From contig CAJNDT010006158.1 in NCBI GenBank assembly GCA_905221615.1, forward strand, positions 1,377,676 to 1,441,675: a stretch of DNA of 64,000 nt, written 5' to 3'. The notes below the pieces were generated by a model. It was not told the origin of the DNA and did no database searches. It worked only from the letters and a program-made list of their open reading frames with translations. Positions 48,442 to 60,875 of the stretch are shown here, piece by piece. The translations under genes and the position numbers were made by a program. This stretch comes from Symbiodinium sp. CCMP2592 (Eukaryota; Sar; Dinophyceae; Suessiales; Symbiodiniaceae). The first letter of the stretch is position 1, and each line of letters starts with the position of its first letter.

Positions 48442-48520
48442 CCCTGCCCGTCCTGCAGGATTGAGTCGCAAACGGCGGGCGTCAAGTGCCAAGAGCCGGG
48501 AGCCAGACTAGCGGCAGGAT
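48442..48520. repeat. Upstream segment shared by both ATP9 copies (B side)
   Basis: Counterpart of 42906-42985. Here it lies about 0.3 kb upstream of the start codon, so the spacing to the gene differs between copies. Confidence 0.75.
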
Positions 48521-48807
48521 ACGGCAGGCACAGTTCTCATCGCGAACGCTGGTGTGCCCAGCGACCCACGAGCCAGTCCCTGGACTGTCACATGTTTGAT
48601 TTCGCATCTTCATTGGTAGGGGCGAGCTTGGAAATTTCATGGAGCTGCCTTCTCCCCCCCTTAGGCCTCCCTCTCTTAGCATAAGAGCCCTGGTGCTCCC
48701 ACCAAGCGGCAAGGGAATGCTATGGAATAGCTGACCTATCTCCCAATCTCGCACACTCAGACTACAGGGAGGGGGAACCAGAAAGTAGGTGAGGGCCGGT
48801 CCAAAAG

Positions 48808-48884
48808 TAAGCCCGGACGAAGCCCGACATACGCCCGAAATAAGCCCGAATCAAGCCCGGTATAAGCCCGAAATAAGCCCGTTA
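48808..48884. repeat. Short tandem repeat of about 11 bp (ATAAGCCCGAA)
   Basis: About seven units with a constant GCCCG core and a variable AT-rich spacer: AAGCCCGGACG, AAGCCCGACAT, ACGCCCGAAAT, AAGCCCGAATC, AAGCCCGGTAT, AAGCCCGAAAT, AAGCCCGTTAT. The 10.5-11 base spacing puts each core on about the same face of the helix. Confidence 0.85.
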
Positions 48885-51837
48885 TCCCAAATGCTACACA
48901 CTCTGATTTTCTACCTGTGGCATCATCCTCAGTCGCTGGATGCCGGCACGTCATGGCTGAGCTGACAATTCAGGAATGTAAAAATTCTACTCGGTTGCGG
49001 CTGCTCGTGCCTAATCTCAACCCAGCCACATTCCTCAGTGAGCTGAGGCCTGTGCTGCGCGAATGGCAAAACCACAAGTTCTAGGGACAGGCCTCAACTA
49101 GTGAAACTGCAGCACTTTGGAGATCACAGCCTTCGGCTTTCCTCCAGGACGTCACGCCACATCACGGAAGTTGATCCCAACTCTCGGACTTCCACGGTTT
49201 GCAGAAAGCCAGCGCGCTAATCCAGTCGGGTCCGACTCTTGCGCCAAAGTCTAGGGCTTTAACTGGAGCAAAACGACCGTAAGAAATCTCGCTGGCGTCA
49301 TGCATACACCGCAGAAATAAAGACTAGAGCCCTGTGCCGTGCAAGGTGCAGCATGTTGCGCACTTCTTGCGGGACCGAGGCTAGTGCCTTCTGCTGCCGG
49401 CCTGCCCAACGCAATGCGCTCCAGTTGCTCGGGTCATTTAAGGCTTGGTGGCTCATGTCATATGGATCCTGTGCTCGAATCGTCTAGCGTGCCGACAAGC
49501 TCAACGTCGAAACGAAAGTACCGTGGTGTGCTTCTGTGCCGTCATGAGCATACAGTTATTCGGGCCACAGTAAGGATCCATGGTGACCTGGCAGTTTGGC
49601 GGTGGCAGGGCTGGCCCCCGTATACCAAAATACTGATTCCTCCCCACAGCCCAGATCCAAAATGCTGACATGCTCCAAGACTTACACAACATCAAGTTGA
49701 CCGCCTACACAACAAGTCTCGATCCTAACAGCATTGCAAAAGAAATCCTTTGCCAAAACTTCTAACTTGTTAACCTGTCACCTCAAGCTTGAAACCAAAA
49801 CCTCAGCTGTCCCTAAACACTACCAGCCCCAGTGCGGATAACCTCCGTCGCTGGCCGCTTCGGCCACACATCTCCCCTGCCGAGCCCACACGGTTGGCGA
49901 GTCTAACTACACTGTTGACGAACGGACGGGTGTGCAAGTCGGGGCTTCGCACAGGACAAAGCAGCTTCTACTCACAGCACAAGTCTTCCAGATCCGCAGT
50001 CGGGATTGCTTTCGCTCAAGGGAACGGATCTCACCGAAGCCTCGCGTTTCCGTGTCCCTGACACCAGGTTAGGGGCGTATGTGTCTAAATAACACGGGGC
50101 TTCGGGTACATATGGTTTCTACTACAAAACAATCTCACAAGGTCAGGCAAGAGTAAAATCGGTGCGACTTGACGCATGCAAAGCTTTCCCGGCCTCCGGA
50201 GGTCGGGCTCAATATGAAGGATTTCAGGGCCTGCGCGCAAGCTTCCAGCACTGTGCAGTTTCGTGTCTGTGTGCCATGACTGCTTCTGCTTCAGAGCCAA
50301 GCATCACGTGCTTTTACAGCACGCCGAAATGCTTGTCAGAGCACTCGAAACTTTGGAGGGCGGAGAAAGGATCCCTACAGAAACGCAGAATCAGGTCGTG
50401 CCTTGAAGCGGATGCTTGAGGTACTCGCGGCGATACTCTGAAGCACCTGCAGTGCGCGGGAAGCTTTGCCCTTCTGATATATGGAAGGCGAAACTGCCAA
50501 GTATGCTTCTCAAGCCTGATTCTAACGAAGAGGTTACTGCAGCGGAGTTGGGACATGAACGATGCAAAAGGATAGCAGCCAGGTCCCAACTAACAGGGTT
50601 CAGGATCTCGGAATCCTTTCAGTTCCTCAAAATACCAAAGCATCCAGGGCTGCCGTGAGTGAAGCAGGTCTGCTGACTTTTGAAATGCACGCTGTCTTCG
50701 AGGCTGGCAGCCAGAATGAATATCCCCCCCTTCCCACCCCAATCCGGCCACAAAACTCGGGGCTGAAGGCCTTCGAACGGATTCTTGTCAGTCTTCAAGA
50801 CGCCGTCATGAGGCTTCAAGGGCCTGCAGAAGAACACGATTTCAGCAGAGTTGGAGTATGCATCAAGGCAGCTCTTGGGTGACAGGATTCCAATGAATTA
50901 CACCAATTGCAGTGTTTCTCAAGCTTCTGACTCGCGAGCTCCTGGACACTCTGAAGCAGTAGCTGCACTTCAGTCGACATACTCTACTTATCAACCATCG
51001 CCGCAGTGAGATGGAGCCTTAGCTGTAGCTTCGTCAAGTCCTAGACGTGGAACTCTTGAGCTCTCGATCGCGACCATCACAAACAAGGCACGCAAGTCGA
51101 ACTCCTCTCCTAGTAACTGGCCCTCACTGCTGCTCTCAGCAGACTAACTAAACTTTTCCCGTCGCAATGCGGTCGGCATGCCTGGCTTGGGGCACATGGA
51201 AGCGCTTATAGTCGGTGGTGTAGGTGGTGCTGCCCTGGATGCTGTCAGCTGGGGTTTCAGAGTGTCGCAAGATAAGCCCGCCATGGTACCCATGAGTTCC
51301 GGGCTGCACAGCTCTCAAGACTTCCGAGCAGACGATTGGGTGCCGCGATTCCATGAATGTCAAACGGTCCGGTCTGGTGTCAAGACAGGGCTTGGCATGT
51401 CAAATCGTTGTGTGCAGTCAGCACTCGTGGTCCCCGGGTCCCTACACTGGTACCTCGAGGTGTATGTATGAATATCCTATACGTTTGTAGGTGTGTATGT
51501 AGGCACGTGAGTATGGCAAGCCGCCCATCTGTCCGGATCGGTGAGACTTAGTGGTTTGCTTCACATACCATATTGTCCTATGACAGCTCGGACGACCTGT
51601 GCCTGAGCTTTTATTGCATCTCATTATCTCGGAACCGTGCCCCCTGCACGCACAGTCACTAGCCATTTCACCCAACATCCTCTGAGCCATGATTGCAGCC
51701 ACAGGTCTACACTCCGAACCCTCAACTCTTATTATCGACACTTGACTTATCACCAAAGCCTTTGTGTCAGGTTGAGCCGAATCACATGTACTCGTGCTTG
51801 TGGGTATATCCATGCCTGTATGTCTGCATTTATGAAG

Positions 51838-51910
51838 GTATGAATGCACAAAAACATGAAAGAACGAACGAATGAAAGAATGAGCGAAATAACGAACGAA
51901 TGAAAAGACC
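51838..51910. repeat. GAAC/GAAT tetranucleotide tract
   Basis: GAACGAACGAATGAAAGAATGAGCGAAATAACGAA-type words; the Ser/Phe-rich minus-strand frame over it is a repeat product. Confidence 0.85.
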
Positions 51911-54195
51911 AATAGATAATAGATGGATGCTGGAACAAATGCTTGCATGCATTCGCGTGTGCAGAAACACTTGCAATACAAGTGTGTGTGTGTGTGTGTC
52001 TCCAGAGTGCAACCTTTGGGTAGTTGCGAGATGCAGGCCCCTCACCTGCAGTCCTGAAACTCGGGATTTCCAGAACCTAGGTGCGCCCTGCTGAGCCCGA
52101 CGTACGGAATCCCAAACCCGAAAGCCTGGCTCTGAACCTTGGGGTGGCACGACTACTTCCAAAGAGAATGCCGAGGCACGTCGAAGGGCCCGGAGGCTGG
52201 CAGCTGTGGCTTTGGCCGTCCGGTTGCCGATCTGCAGCAGGTCTTCCGGGAATTAAGCTCAGGGTTCTGGGCCCGTACTTCCGATACTGAAGCACCCTGC
52301 GGACCCCGCTGGATCCGGGGTTCACGACCTTGCGCATCGTGAGCTTAATCCTTCTGCTTGACTGCAGGGGAGAGAGGACATTAGAGGACAACGCAGGTCA
52401 TCACGGCCAGAAATCCCAGAAATCCTATCCACGGCTCTGCTTTGGGCTCAAGTGTTGAATGTGGGGCCAGCTGGCCTTCCGCACGGAATTTCATAACGCT
52501 ATTCTGATTTTGGCATGCACCCAAAACCGCCTGGGGCGATTCGGATGCTTGATGTAGTCGTGCTGGTAGGATGTGACACCGTCGAAACTTGGCAGGAGGC
52601 TAGGTTGGAAAACGCTGCTTGGGGTCCCTATCGGCTGCTGTGCTGCAGATAGATATTCGCATGATCCCCAGGAACATTCATCTGCTCGAACTATTATGCA
52701 GATCTGCTAGAACTATGATATACTTCCACTGGAAGCTCGGGCAGAAAGATCAGCGCAGCTTCGTTAACCTCAAGCCTTGACTTGCATATGCTAGCTGCTA
52801 CAGTTTATCCAGCACCCACAGCATGCCCATAAACACAGAGGCCAAGTTCAGTGAACATAGGAGGCCATGATGAGCGTTCGTTGTGCATTTATTGCAGAAG
52901 CTGTGTGCGAGGTCTGATTGAGCAACTCCACCAAGGTCTTCTTGGATGCAGCATAAAGAATGCAACGGACCGATACCAGTGCAGGATTCCTGGTCTGACG
53001 TCTAACTCCAAGACTCTAAACTCTTAACCGAAGTCGTTATTCTGACGCTAACCCCAAGGCCAAGACGGCACGTGGCCGGCAGGAGGCACCTGCCAGGAGG
53101 TGCCAAGACTTGGACCAGCGTCTTCCGGAAACCGCAATGGTCTAGGCTGTTGACACTCTGGAGAATAGATGTGCAAATCACAAACAGATCGGCTCCAAAT
53201 CGCACAGCAGCGCCGATATGCTCATACCCGCAGGCAGCACTTCTGACCATGACCCTGCCGTTTCTAACCCTCAAGACGGCCTGCTTCTTGGTAGACTCCG
53301 GTGGCTTGACAGTATGCCTCAGCTTTGTCATGCACAGAAACCTCCACAGCCCACAGGGCCGTGCAAAATGAGCACTGGGATCGTGTCAAGCCCTGAAGCT
53401 TCGGTCGGATCGTTTTGGCCTACCCGGTTTTGCGTTCGGTGCGGATCCGTCGTCTACTTGTTGTAATGCAATGATTTTGCACGTCTCCATCCATAAAAAA
53501 CACAGATTCTACTAACTCCACTTCATGTCGCATCCTGCTCTTACGAAGCAGGTCAGAACAGTGTACGAAACTTAAGTTGAACGTTCGGAGCATTTCCGAG
53601 AGGCCTCGCTTCACACCGCTGAAGCCACTGTTCAGCAAAAGTTCACTGCACGTCCGCCAAGCTGCCAGGGGAATTCACTGTTGTAGGTGGACTTGCCTGT
53701 TCTCGCGTCGGTCCTGCCGCCGTGATTGCGAGACTGCTGAAGCCATTACGAGAGTTTGCAGGACAGGGTAACCCCGCAACTTGCCCCAAAACCGTAATCT
53801 GGAAGCCTGCTCCCCCCCTTCTAGGAGCACCCCTACCTTTATCTACCAGCCCAAAAGTCTAATTACAGTTGTTGATGTCGATCTCCTACGGGCTGTAGCT
53901 GTTCAGAGATTCCACGGAGAAACAATGCTACCCGTTGCCGGAGGTGCAATCACCTTGCATATCTAACCAATCCTGGTCGCCTGTACTTCCTAAACACCAT
54001 CACGGTCAACTCACTGGACACGCGCGCCTTAAAGCAATTCACGTCTTCAAGCGTCCAGCGCGTCTAGAAAAAGGATTGCATGCAAGATCGATGCCACTCT
54101 GCGGATTGCTGCGGTATCGTGCAAAAACAAAAAGCATACCGACAAGACGAGCACGATTGTTAACATGATTCTAAGCATGCATGCCAGAAGCTTCA

Positions 54196-54235
54196 AACAC
54201 ACACACACACATATATATATATATACACATATATA

Positions 54236-54267
<32 letters not shown>

Positions 54268-54271
54268 GGTG

Positions 54272-54302
<31 letters not shown>

Positions 54303-54430
54303 ATATATAAATCTATATAGACAACCCCATAAACGAAAACACAAACACACAGACAACAAACAGATATGTACACATACATATATACACACATACATATATA
54401 TATATACACACACATACACATTGACATATA
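54196..54430. repeat. Compound (CA)n/(TA)n/(TG)n microsatellite
   Basis: CA, TA and TG dinucleotide runs alternate over about 230 bases, with ACAT and ATAC words at the right end. All frames across it (Ile/Tyr/Cys/His-rich) are repeat products. Confidence 0.95.
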
Positions 54431-55541
54431 CATAAAACTGTACCTATACCTATACATACACACGTTTGGTGCATGTGTGTGAGTGTATTTGCGTTGAACA
54501 TGAAGCACTTCATCTCCAGAGTTTCCTCTAAGAAGCCCAGCCAGAAGCTTTGTAAACCCTAAGCCGGCCTCCCAGGCTCCCATACGTTGCGCGGTGGCTT
54601 GGCTTTGTCCCTAACCTCGCTTTCCAGAGAGGCAGAACCTAGGCCTTAAAGCCTGGATCTTACAACGGCAGATCACAACCCCTGAGAAGCCTGATGCATC
54701 CCGAAAGAGCTCACAGGGGTGTTTCAGGCGAAGTCTGCAGAGTTTTCCAGATTCCGGGTCAAGATTACCACAGATTAACGTTTCTTCACGTCCTGCGTTT
54801 GGAACCGAAAGCGCGCTTTGCAGTCCAAGCAGCTAAGGCTTCGGGGTCTACCTAAAAAGACTGCAAGACTCTGAATTGCAGGCCATCACGCCGTGAACTT
54901 ATTGGAAGAACCCCGACATTCGACCGAACCTGGAGTGGGCTTCGCGATCAGGAGACTGGTTGTGCTTCAATGATCAAATTCGGCGCGGATCTGGAAACTG
55001 CGACAAAAGACCACCCAAACCCGAGGAGGCCAACATTCCGGCCCATCGATCGGAAATATGCAAAGCCGGATCCCCTAAGCACAGCCCGAACACGATGTCT
55101 CGACACCACCCGGTGACCCTGATTATACTTAAATTAATTTCATATGTATCTTGACTGGATAGAACCATTGGCTCAAAGACATTGAAAGCCGCCCCCTTTC
55201 CGCTTCTTACCCACAGCCATATTCAGGGACCAAAGCCTCGAGAGGGTGCGGAATGTAGTCCACCGTGTAGCTCGTCTTACCATCAAACCTGCAAGCCGGC
55301 TCTGAGGCGGCTGTGACTCTGCTGCTTGCGATGCTCATTCTCGCTAGGATCTGGCTTCTTGGGGGTTGCTTTGAGAGGTCCCACGAATCAGAATCCCACA
55401 GGAGTCAATAATACCCAGTTCAAGGCACCGGTCTCAAACACCCACAAATGACGAATCGAAACGTGATAACCCCTTAGCAAGCACCGATATGATATGACTC
55501 TTTTTTGAGATCTGGCATCCAAAGTCCAGAACCCACGTAGC

Positions 55542-55680
55542 CACGTCTCAAAACTGCTCAGCTCTTCTGGGCCCTCTGGCGGCACTCCCTCGCCGGGCCC
55601 ATCTTGTGCCGGAGGTGGCTTCTTTGCCTTCTGCGGCTTTTGCAAGCCTTCTTCAGTTCGCCTACGACGAAAAAGTTTGA
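55542..55680 (-). CDS. Possible exon with a Lys/Pro-rich segment
   Basis: The minus strand between a good acceptor (TGTTTGCAG|TCAAAC) and a GC donor (GACGTG|GCTACG) encodes about 46 residues. They run from a basic start (LFRRRRTEEGLQKPQKAKK) through a Pro/Glu-rich part to EELSSFETW. The composition looks like a linker between domains. Codon use and the splice signals favour a real exon. No family is recognised and no adjoining exons were identified. The open frame extends from 55708 to 55388, but outside the splice sites it is less protein-like. Confidence 0.4.
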
Positions 55681-58600
55681 CTGCAAACAGAATGCGGTCA
55701 GGATTCAAGATCCTATGCCAGCTCCTGAAAGCTCATGCCTCAAGGCCGACTGCGGCCATCCTAGCTCCGTACTCTGTCCTCGAGGTGTTAAATCTTGTTC
55801 TCGGCTGTGGGAGGCTTGAATTGGGCACTTTGCGTTCAGGATCTCGGGCTTGGCATTGGGGTTTTGGGTCCAAGCTGCAGGTTTAAGTAGAATGTGAGAA
55901 GGTGGAATCAAGATGATGCCGCGCCTCAAGCCGGTGTGGCACATAGTGCGCCTGATGAAGCCAGGCTCTTGGGGTTTCAGGGCTGTGGCAGTAGGAAATT
56001 CAACTTAGGATGCAAACGCTCCGTGATGTCTGCCCAGCATTGCGGCACCCTCGGTGGCACCTAGGACTCAAGCCTTACAAGCTGGACCACTGCCTCCCCC
56101 CCCCCACGCCATGCCTGGTGAGTCGAGATCGGCGGCGGGCCCTGACAGGCATGCCGAGGCTCTGCAGGGTACGCTTTCAGAGCTGAGGAGCTAGGATTGA
56201 GGACTTTTGTCTGTGCGGCTAAATAGAGGCCAGCATCAGTGTGGCTTAAGGATTCGTTGGGATGACGAGGCAGAGATCTTATGGCTTCGTCTGAGGCATG
56301 AAGCCGACGCGTGTGGGGAAACATGCGGGGCTGTGCTTGCTCTCGGGACATAGCTCGAACCTAGGGGCCCGCGAGCAATCTCGACGGAAACTTCCTCGTT
56401 CGGTGCTGGACGTGTGCTACTTCGGACTCCAAGGCTGTGATGGCAATAATGCACTTCACTGCCTTACAGGGTCACACAACACCCTGAGGCTTTGCTTTCC
56501 CAGTCTCAGAGACTCGCGCAAGCCCCGAGTCAAAATCTCCTGAACCCTGTGCACCCTTCGTCCATCGCCTGCTCTTCGTCAGTTACCGTCACGACGACGA
56601 CGTCACCATCCTCCGATGGTAAGGCTCTTGGACTCTTGGGGCTTCCGTCTTGTAAAGTAGGTTCGTTACGCACCTATCAGGATAGTGCCAGGCCTTGGTT
56701 ATTTTGGCGCAGGTGCACCCTGCGTCGAAATGCTAGATTTGCAGCGTGCTGGCTTTTCAGCATGGTCGGTAAGACTTGTGAGACATGGGTATGGGGCTTT
56801 CAAGAATGACCCTTCAGCCCTCATTGCTAATCGAAACTACGTCCACAAGCTGCCGGCCTCCTTACACATGCCTCCGCCGAAGCTAGTGGAACCCAAATCC
56901 TGGGCGATCCCACTTATGAAAGCTCGCAGTAGAACTCCACACCTGCTAGCTTGAATCCCTCCTTTTCCCCCATCCGACCAGAAGCCCCAACCTTCAGGTT
57001 TGTCACGTGCTGCGCGTGTGTAATGACGACCTTACCGTGATGGTACCTGCACATCCAGTCATGCAGGTCTCGCGATTTGCGGCAGCTCCGGGGTTTCGGG
57101 AGATGTGGAGCTTGGGGCTCGGAGCTGTCCGAAGCTGGCAAAGTTAGTGGTACCTTGTATAGAACCCAAAGTAGTAGGATCCCTGGTCTAGTAGGACGCC
57201 CACTAAAATCAGGGTCCGCCCCCGATTTTACGAAACTTCCGCGCGCCGACCAGCTAGCAAGAGTCTAGCAGCTTGGGTTCACTCGTTTGTGACAAGGTAG
57301 GGGGGTCCTTGCTTCGGGAAGGGTTTTCGCATTCCAGGATGTTTAAGGGCTGGCATTCAAGGATTTGGCTGTGACCCCAAGCCCAACCATTAGGTGTGAG
57401 CTCAAGCACTAAACTTCAAAGATAAGTACTATGACATAACGCAGCAGAGCAAGGCACGTAGCGACGTAGACATCTTGATGACAACTTTTCAATCAAAGCA
57501 CTGGGCCCCCTGGCATGCGCAGTGGCTTCTGCGCCCGGACGCCAAAGTGCTTGTTGGCATGGCCTTTGAGCTCATGGAGGCTGCGCCTGAGTCGCTCGTG
57601 ACGATCGAGTGATTGGCCTCTGCAGTTACTGTGTTCGCACAAGTATGCTGAGATTTTGGAGATGTTCCAGCCTTTGCTTGCGCGACTGTGATGTTGAAAG
57701 AATTTTGCTGGCAGTATACGAAGAGTGCAGTCGGGCTTCCAATTCCTTGTGGTGATGCTGGTGATGATGGCGGTAGACCATAGCTGCAAGCAGGCATGAC
57801 GATGACGATGACGACGATCCGTAGTGTTCTCATTGTGGCCGTTGCTAACATCGATCTGGCTTTGCTGCAACCGGTATGACTATGGAGAGTGGAATTTTTC
57901 ATCGCAGCATGTCGTACCAACCGCGAATGATTCAAGAACAGTAAACGTCTCCAATCCTACCAGGTTGGGGCACGCACGGCAGCGCGACGCTAACTCGCTG
58001 ATCGGTATCGCCCGGGATTGTACCTCCCAGAAACTTTGGTAGGCTTGAGATGCAAATCAAGGCTTTGAGTCCGAAAGTTTTTTTTTTTTTTAGCCCTGGG
58101 TCTTGGTCGGCGTCTTCGAGGATCAACATCCGGAAGCAAGTACGTGTCTGCGGCTCCATCACTGCATAAGGGATGTAGACGAAAACTACAGCCACGATAC
58201 GCCCGTCTCTACTTCAAACTGAATCACTAGTTCAGGGTTTGAGGGGCTTGGATTTGAGCGCTGCTTCTCTGGAACAGTGTTATCGCTTCGTTTTTCCAAG
58301 TGGCGCACACAGAGAAATGCACCTTGATTACTTACCCCCCGTATTTCCCCCCTGCACATTTCGGAATGTCCGCACCTGGGAAAATGCAAAAACAAACCAA
58401 TGGAAAACCACCATCTACCTGTTATACATCCGAAAGCAACATGTGCTCCGGACTGAACTCTAAAGATCGATTCCGGGAGCTCCAAACCAGCAATTGGACA
58501 GCAGGTGCGCCTGAACTCGACGGCATGGCAAATTGCAGAGTATCAGCAAGGCTCTTGGGCCTGCTGGATGCTCCAAACCGCTGTGAACCCTTCTCTTCGA

Positions 58601-58948
58601 ACAGTTCCACGGCTTCTGTCTGGCAAATGCAACATTTCTGGATGCGAAAACGGTGGCTGCTTGAATCGTCGCTTAACAAGCCATGCGCACGACTAAACCT
58701 ACGCTGATCCTGGGAGGCGCGCGCAGAAATCGAGCATCGGTGTCAGACACAAATATTTGACTGTGTCCCTTCTCTTGCTTTTAGAATCTAGGCCGCGGAC
58801 CGGAAAGGCATACCTACGTGATGAACAGCCATCGGTAGTGTTGCTATTTCGTGAAATAGGCCGATGCTGCCAATGCTGTTGTTTCTTCGCAAACACCGAC
58901 AATCATGACGACGGCACTGCTGCATCAACCTCCTAGTAGTATATAGTC

Positions 58949-59049
<101 letters not shown>

Positions 59050-59124
59050 CAGTTTCACACCATGTGAGTGCACCGCGGCAATCGCCCGCTATGTGCTGAG
59101 CCCGCTCGCACAGCGTTCAATTGA

Positions 59125-59345
59125 AAATAGTAGTAGTAGTAGCGGTAGTAGTAGTCGTCGTCGTCGTCGTGGTGGTGGTGGTGGTGGCAGTGCCAGTGAT
59201 TGTGGTGGTAGTCGTACTAGTCGTCGTAGTAGTAGTCGTCGCAGTAGTCATCGTAGTAGTCGCTGTAATAGTCGTAGTAGTAGCCGTAGTTGTGGTTGTA
59301 GTCGTAGTAGAAGTAGCAGCAGCCGCAGAAGCAGTAGCAGCTACT
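59125..59345. repeat. Degenerate AGT/CGT/GGT trinucleotide tract
   Basis: AGTAGTAGT, CGTCGTCGT, GGTGGTGGT and AGTCGTAGT blocks in turn. The Ser-rich and Val-rich plus-strand frames and the Thr/Ala-rich minus-strand frame are repeat products. A further CAG-rich patch lies near 59538-59575. Confidence 0.95.
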
Positions 59346-59688
59346 GAGAAAGCAGACTGCTTATATGTCTGCTGCTCGTCTATGCGTACTGATACTCCGA
59401 TAGTGACGAGCAACACGACCTGTTCATAGTGAATCCAGCTCCTCTTTTGTGCATCTTCCAGCGGCAGTGACACCACGTCTGCGTCGCCCTCCAACGCCTG
59501 AGCTTTGCTCGCGGTTTGGCGTTCTCAATTGCAGCACAGCAGCAGCAGCAAAAGCAGAAGCAGCAGCAGTCGTCATCGCAGCGGTCGTGGCGATAGTGCT
59601 GGTTGTAATACACTATCGTCAGCCTGATTGTGATCCCGGTTGTTGGCTGTTATTGTTGTTATCACAACTGCCACAGTGATCTGCAGTC

Positions 59689-59691
<3 letters not shown>

Positions 59692-59722
<31 letters not shown>
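59692..59722. repeat. (CAG)n microsatellite
   Basis: About ten CAG/GCA units, followed by GGAGGAGCAGG. It gives poly-Ala, poly-Gln or poly-Cys frames that are not genes. Confidence 0.95.
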
Positions 59723-59726
<4 letters not shown>

Positions 59727-60654
59727 GAGCAGGTTTCAACTCCACAAGACCCAAGCGCCATCCCACCGACACCCAGCCACCGGCCCCTCCCCCTGGCCCT
59801 GGGTGCAAATAAAGTGGCAAGGAAAGCAACAACTGTATCTGCAGCAAAAGATAAGTAGGTACCACATCCAGCTTTCAGTTTGCAGAAGAATGAACACTCC
59901 TGACGAAATGTGGGGTGCTTTGTGGGTCCACTTGTCGACCATGGCAATTGCACGAGCACACCACAACACGAGACTTCATAAACCCACAAACTCTGAAGTC
60001 CCACATGCCGGACGGTGAAGACGCTAAAGCCGGCTAAGGTTATGATGCCTACCTTAGTTGCACAAGCTCTGAACCCGCGTGCAGGCTGCTTCCGGCCTCG
60101 GCTGCGGAGAGAACTTCCCTTGGCACCCAGGGTGACAGCGCGAAGAGCGCCTGTTTGGGGCTGGGGTCAGGGTTCCAGGGCGTGTGAGGTTTATGATGGG
60201 GCTTAGGAGGGGGAGCTGTCTGTTCGAGGCTACTTTTTGGAGTCGAAGTAGACGCGGCCAGCTGTTGTGTGTCATCTTGCCTTCGGCCGATGGGTTTGTG
60301 CCATGACGGAAGTAGTTTGTGCTCTCCCCCTGACACCCAAATAACCAGTTCAACACTGCCCAAAACCAGGCCCAAAGCCAGGGTGTTGCAGAACCGCTAA
60401 CAAGCTCGTGCAAAGCCTCCGCGCGGGCTTCAGTGGCTACCCGTCTTAGGTGGTCCTTGGCTGACGGGCTGCTGCATCAAACGAAAGCACCCAGTAGGAA
60501 GGGCAAGTCAACTCTCGCATTGTATTGTTCATACTATGCCGCGACCATACAGGAGGAGGCAATGCGGACTTGGCCCACTTAGCCTTGGATCGAGGCCGGT
60601 GACCGGGATCGAAGGTGAAAAGCAGTGTTATCTTGCTTAGCCAAATCCTCAACT

Positions 60655-60875
60655 TTCTCATTTCTCTCCTGCTCCTCTTTCTCCTTTTCCTTCTCCTTCT
60701 CCTCGTTCTCCGACCCCTCATGACAGCTACATTTGTTCTTCGTCATCATCAGCAGCACCACCGTCATCTATGCCAGCATGTCCATTATCGTCGCGGAACT
60801 CATCCTCACCTTCATCACTATGATGATGATCATCATCATCACCACCGCCGTCATCAGCATCATCACAATAGCGAC
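60655..60875. repeat. Pyrimidine-rich CTC/CTT tract and CAT/CAC tract
   Basis: TTTCTCCTTTTCCTTCTCC-type sequence runs to about 60715, then CATCATCAGCAGCACCACCG and ATCATCATCATC tracts run to about 60870. Frames across it are Glu/Lys-rich (minus) or His-rich (plus) by composition alone. Confidence 0.85.

Larger units (their letters stand above)
48152..55541. other. Long stretch without a recognised gene
   Basis: About 7.4 kb with no recognised family on either strand. Slightly protein-like but unassigned frames are at 50416-50560 (plus), 52140-52290 (plus) and 53100-53260 (minus). The tracts near 48.8, 51.85 and 54.2 kb are listed separately. The first 0.4 kb is the likely promoter side of ATP9 copy B. 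Confidence 0.4.

Noticed and set aside
54171..54583. Ile/Tyr/Cys-rich frames over the dinucleotide tract
   Set aside because: Products of CA/TA/TG repeats.
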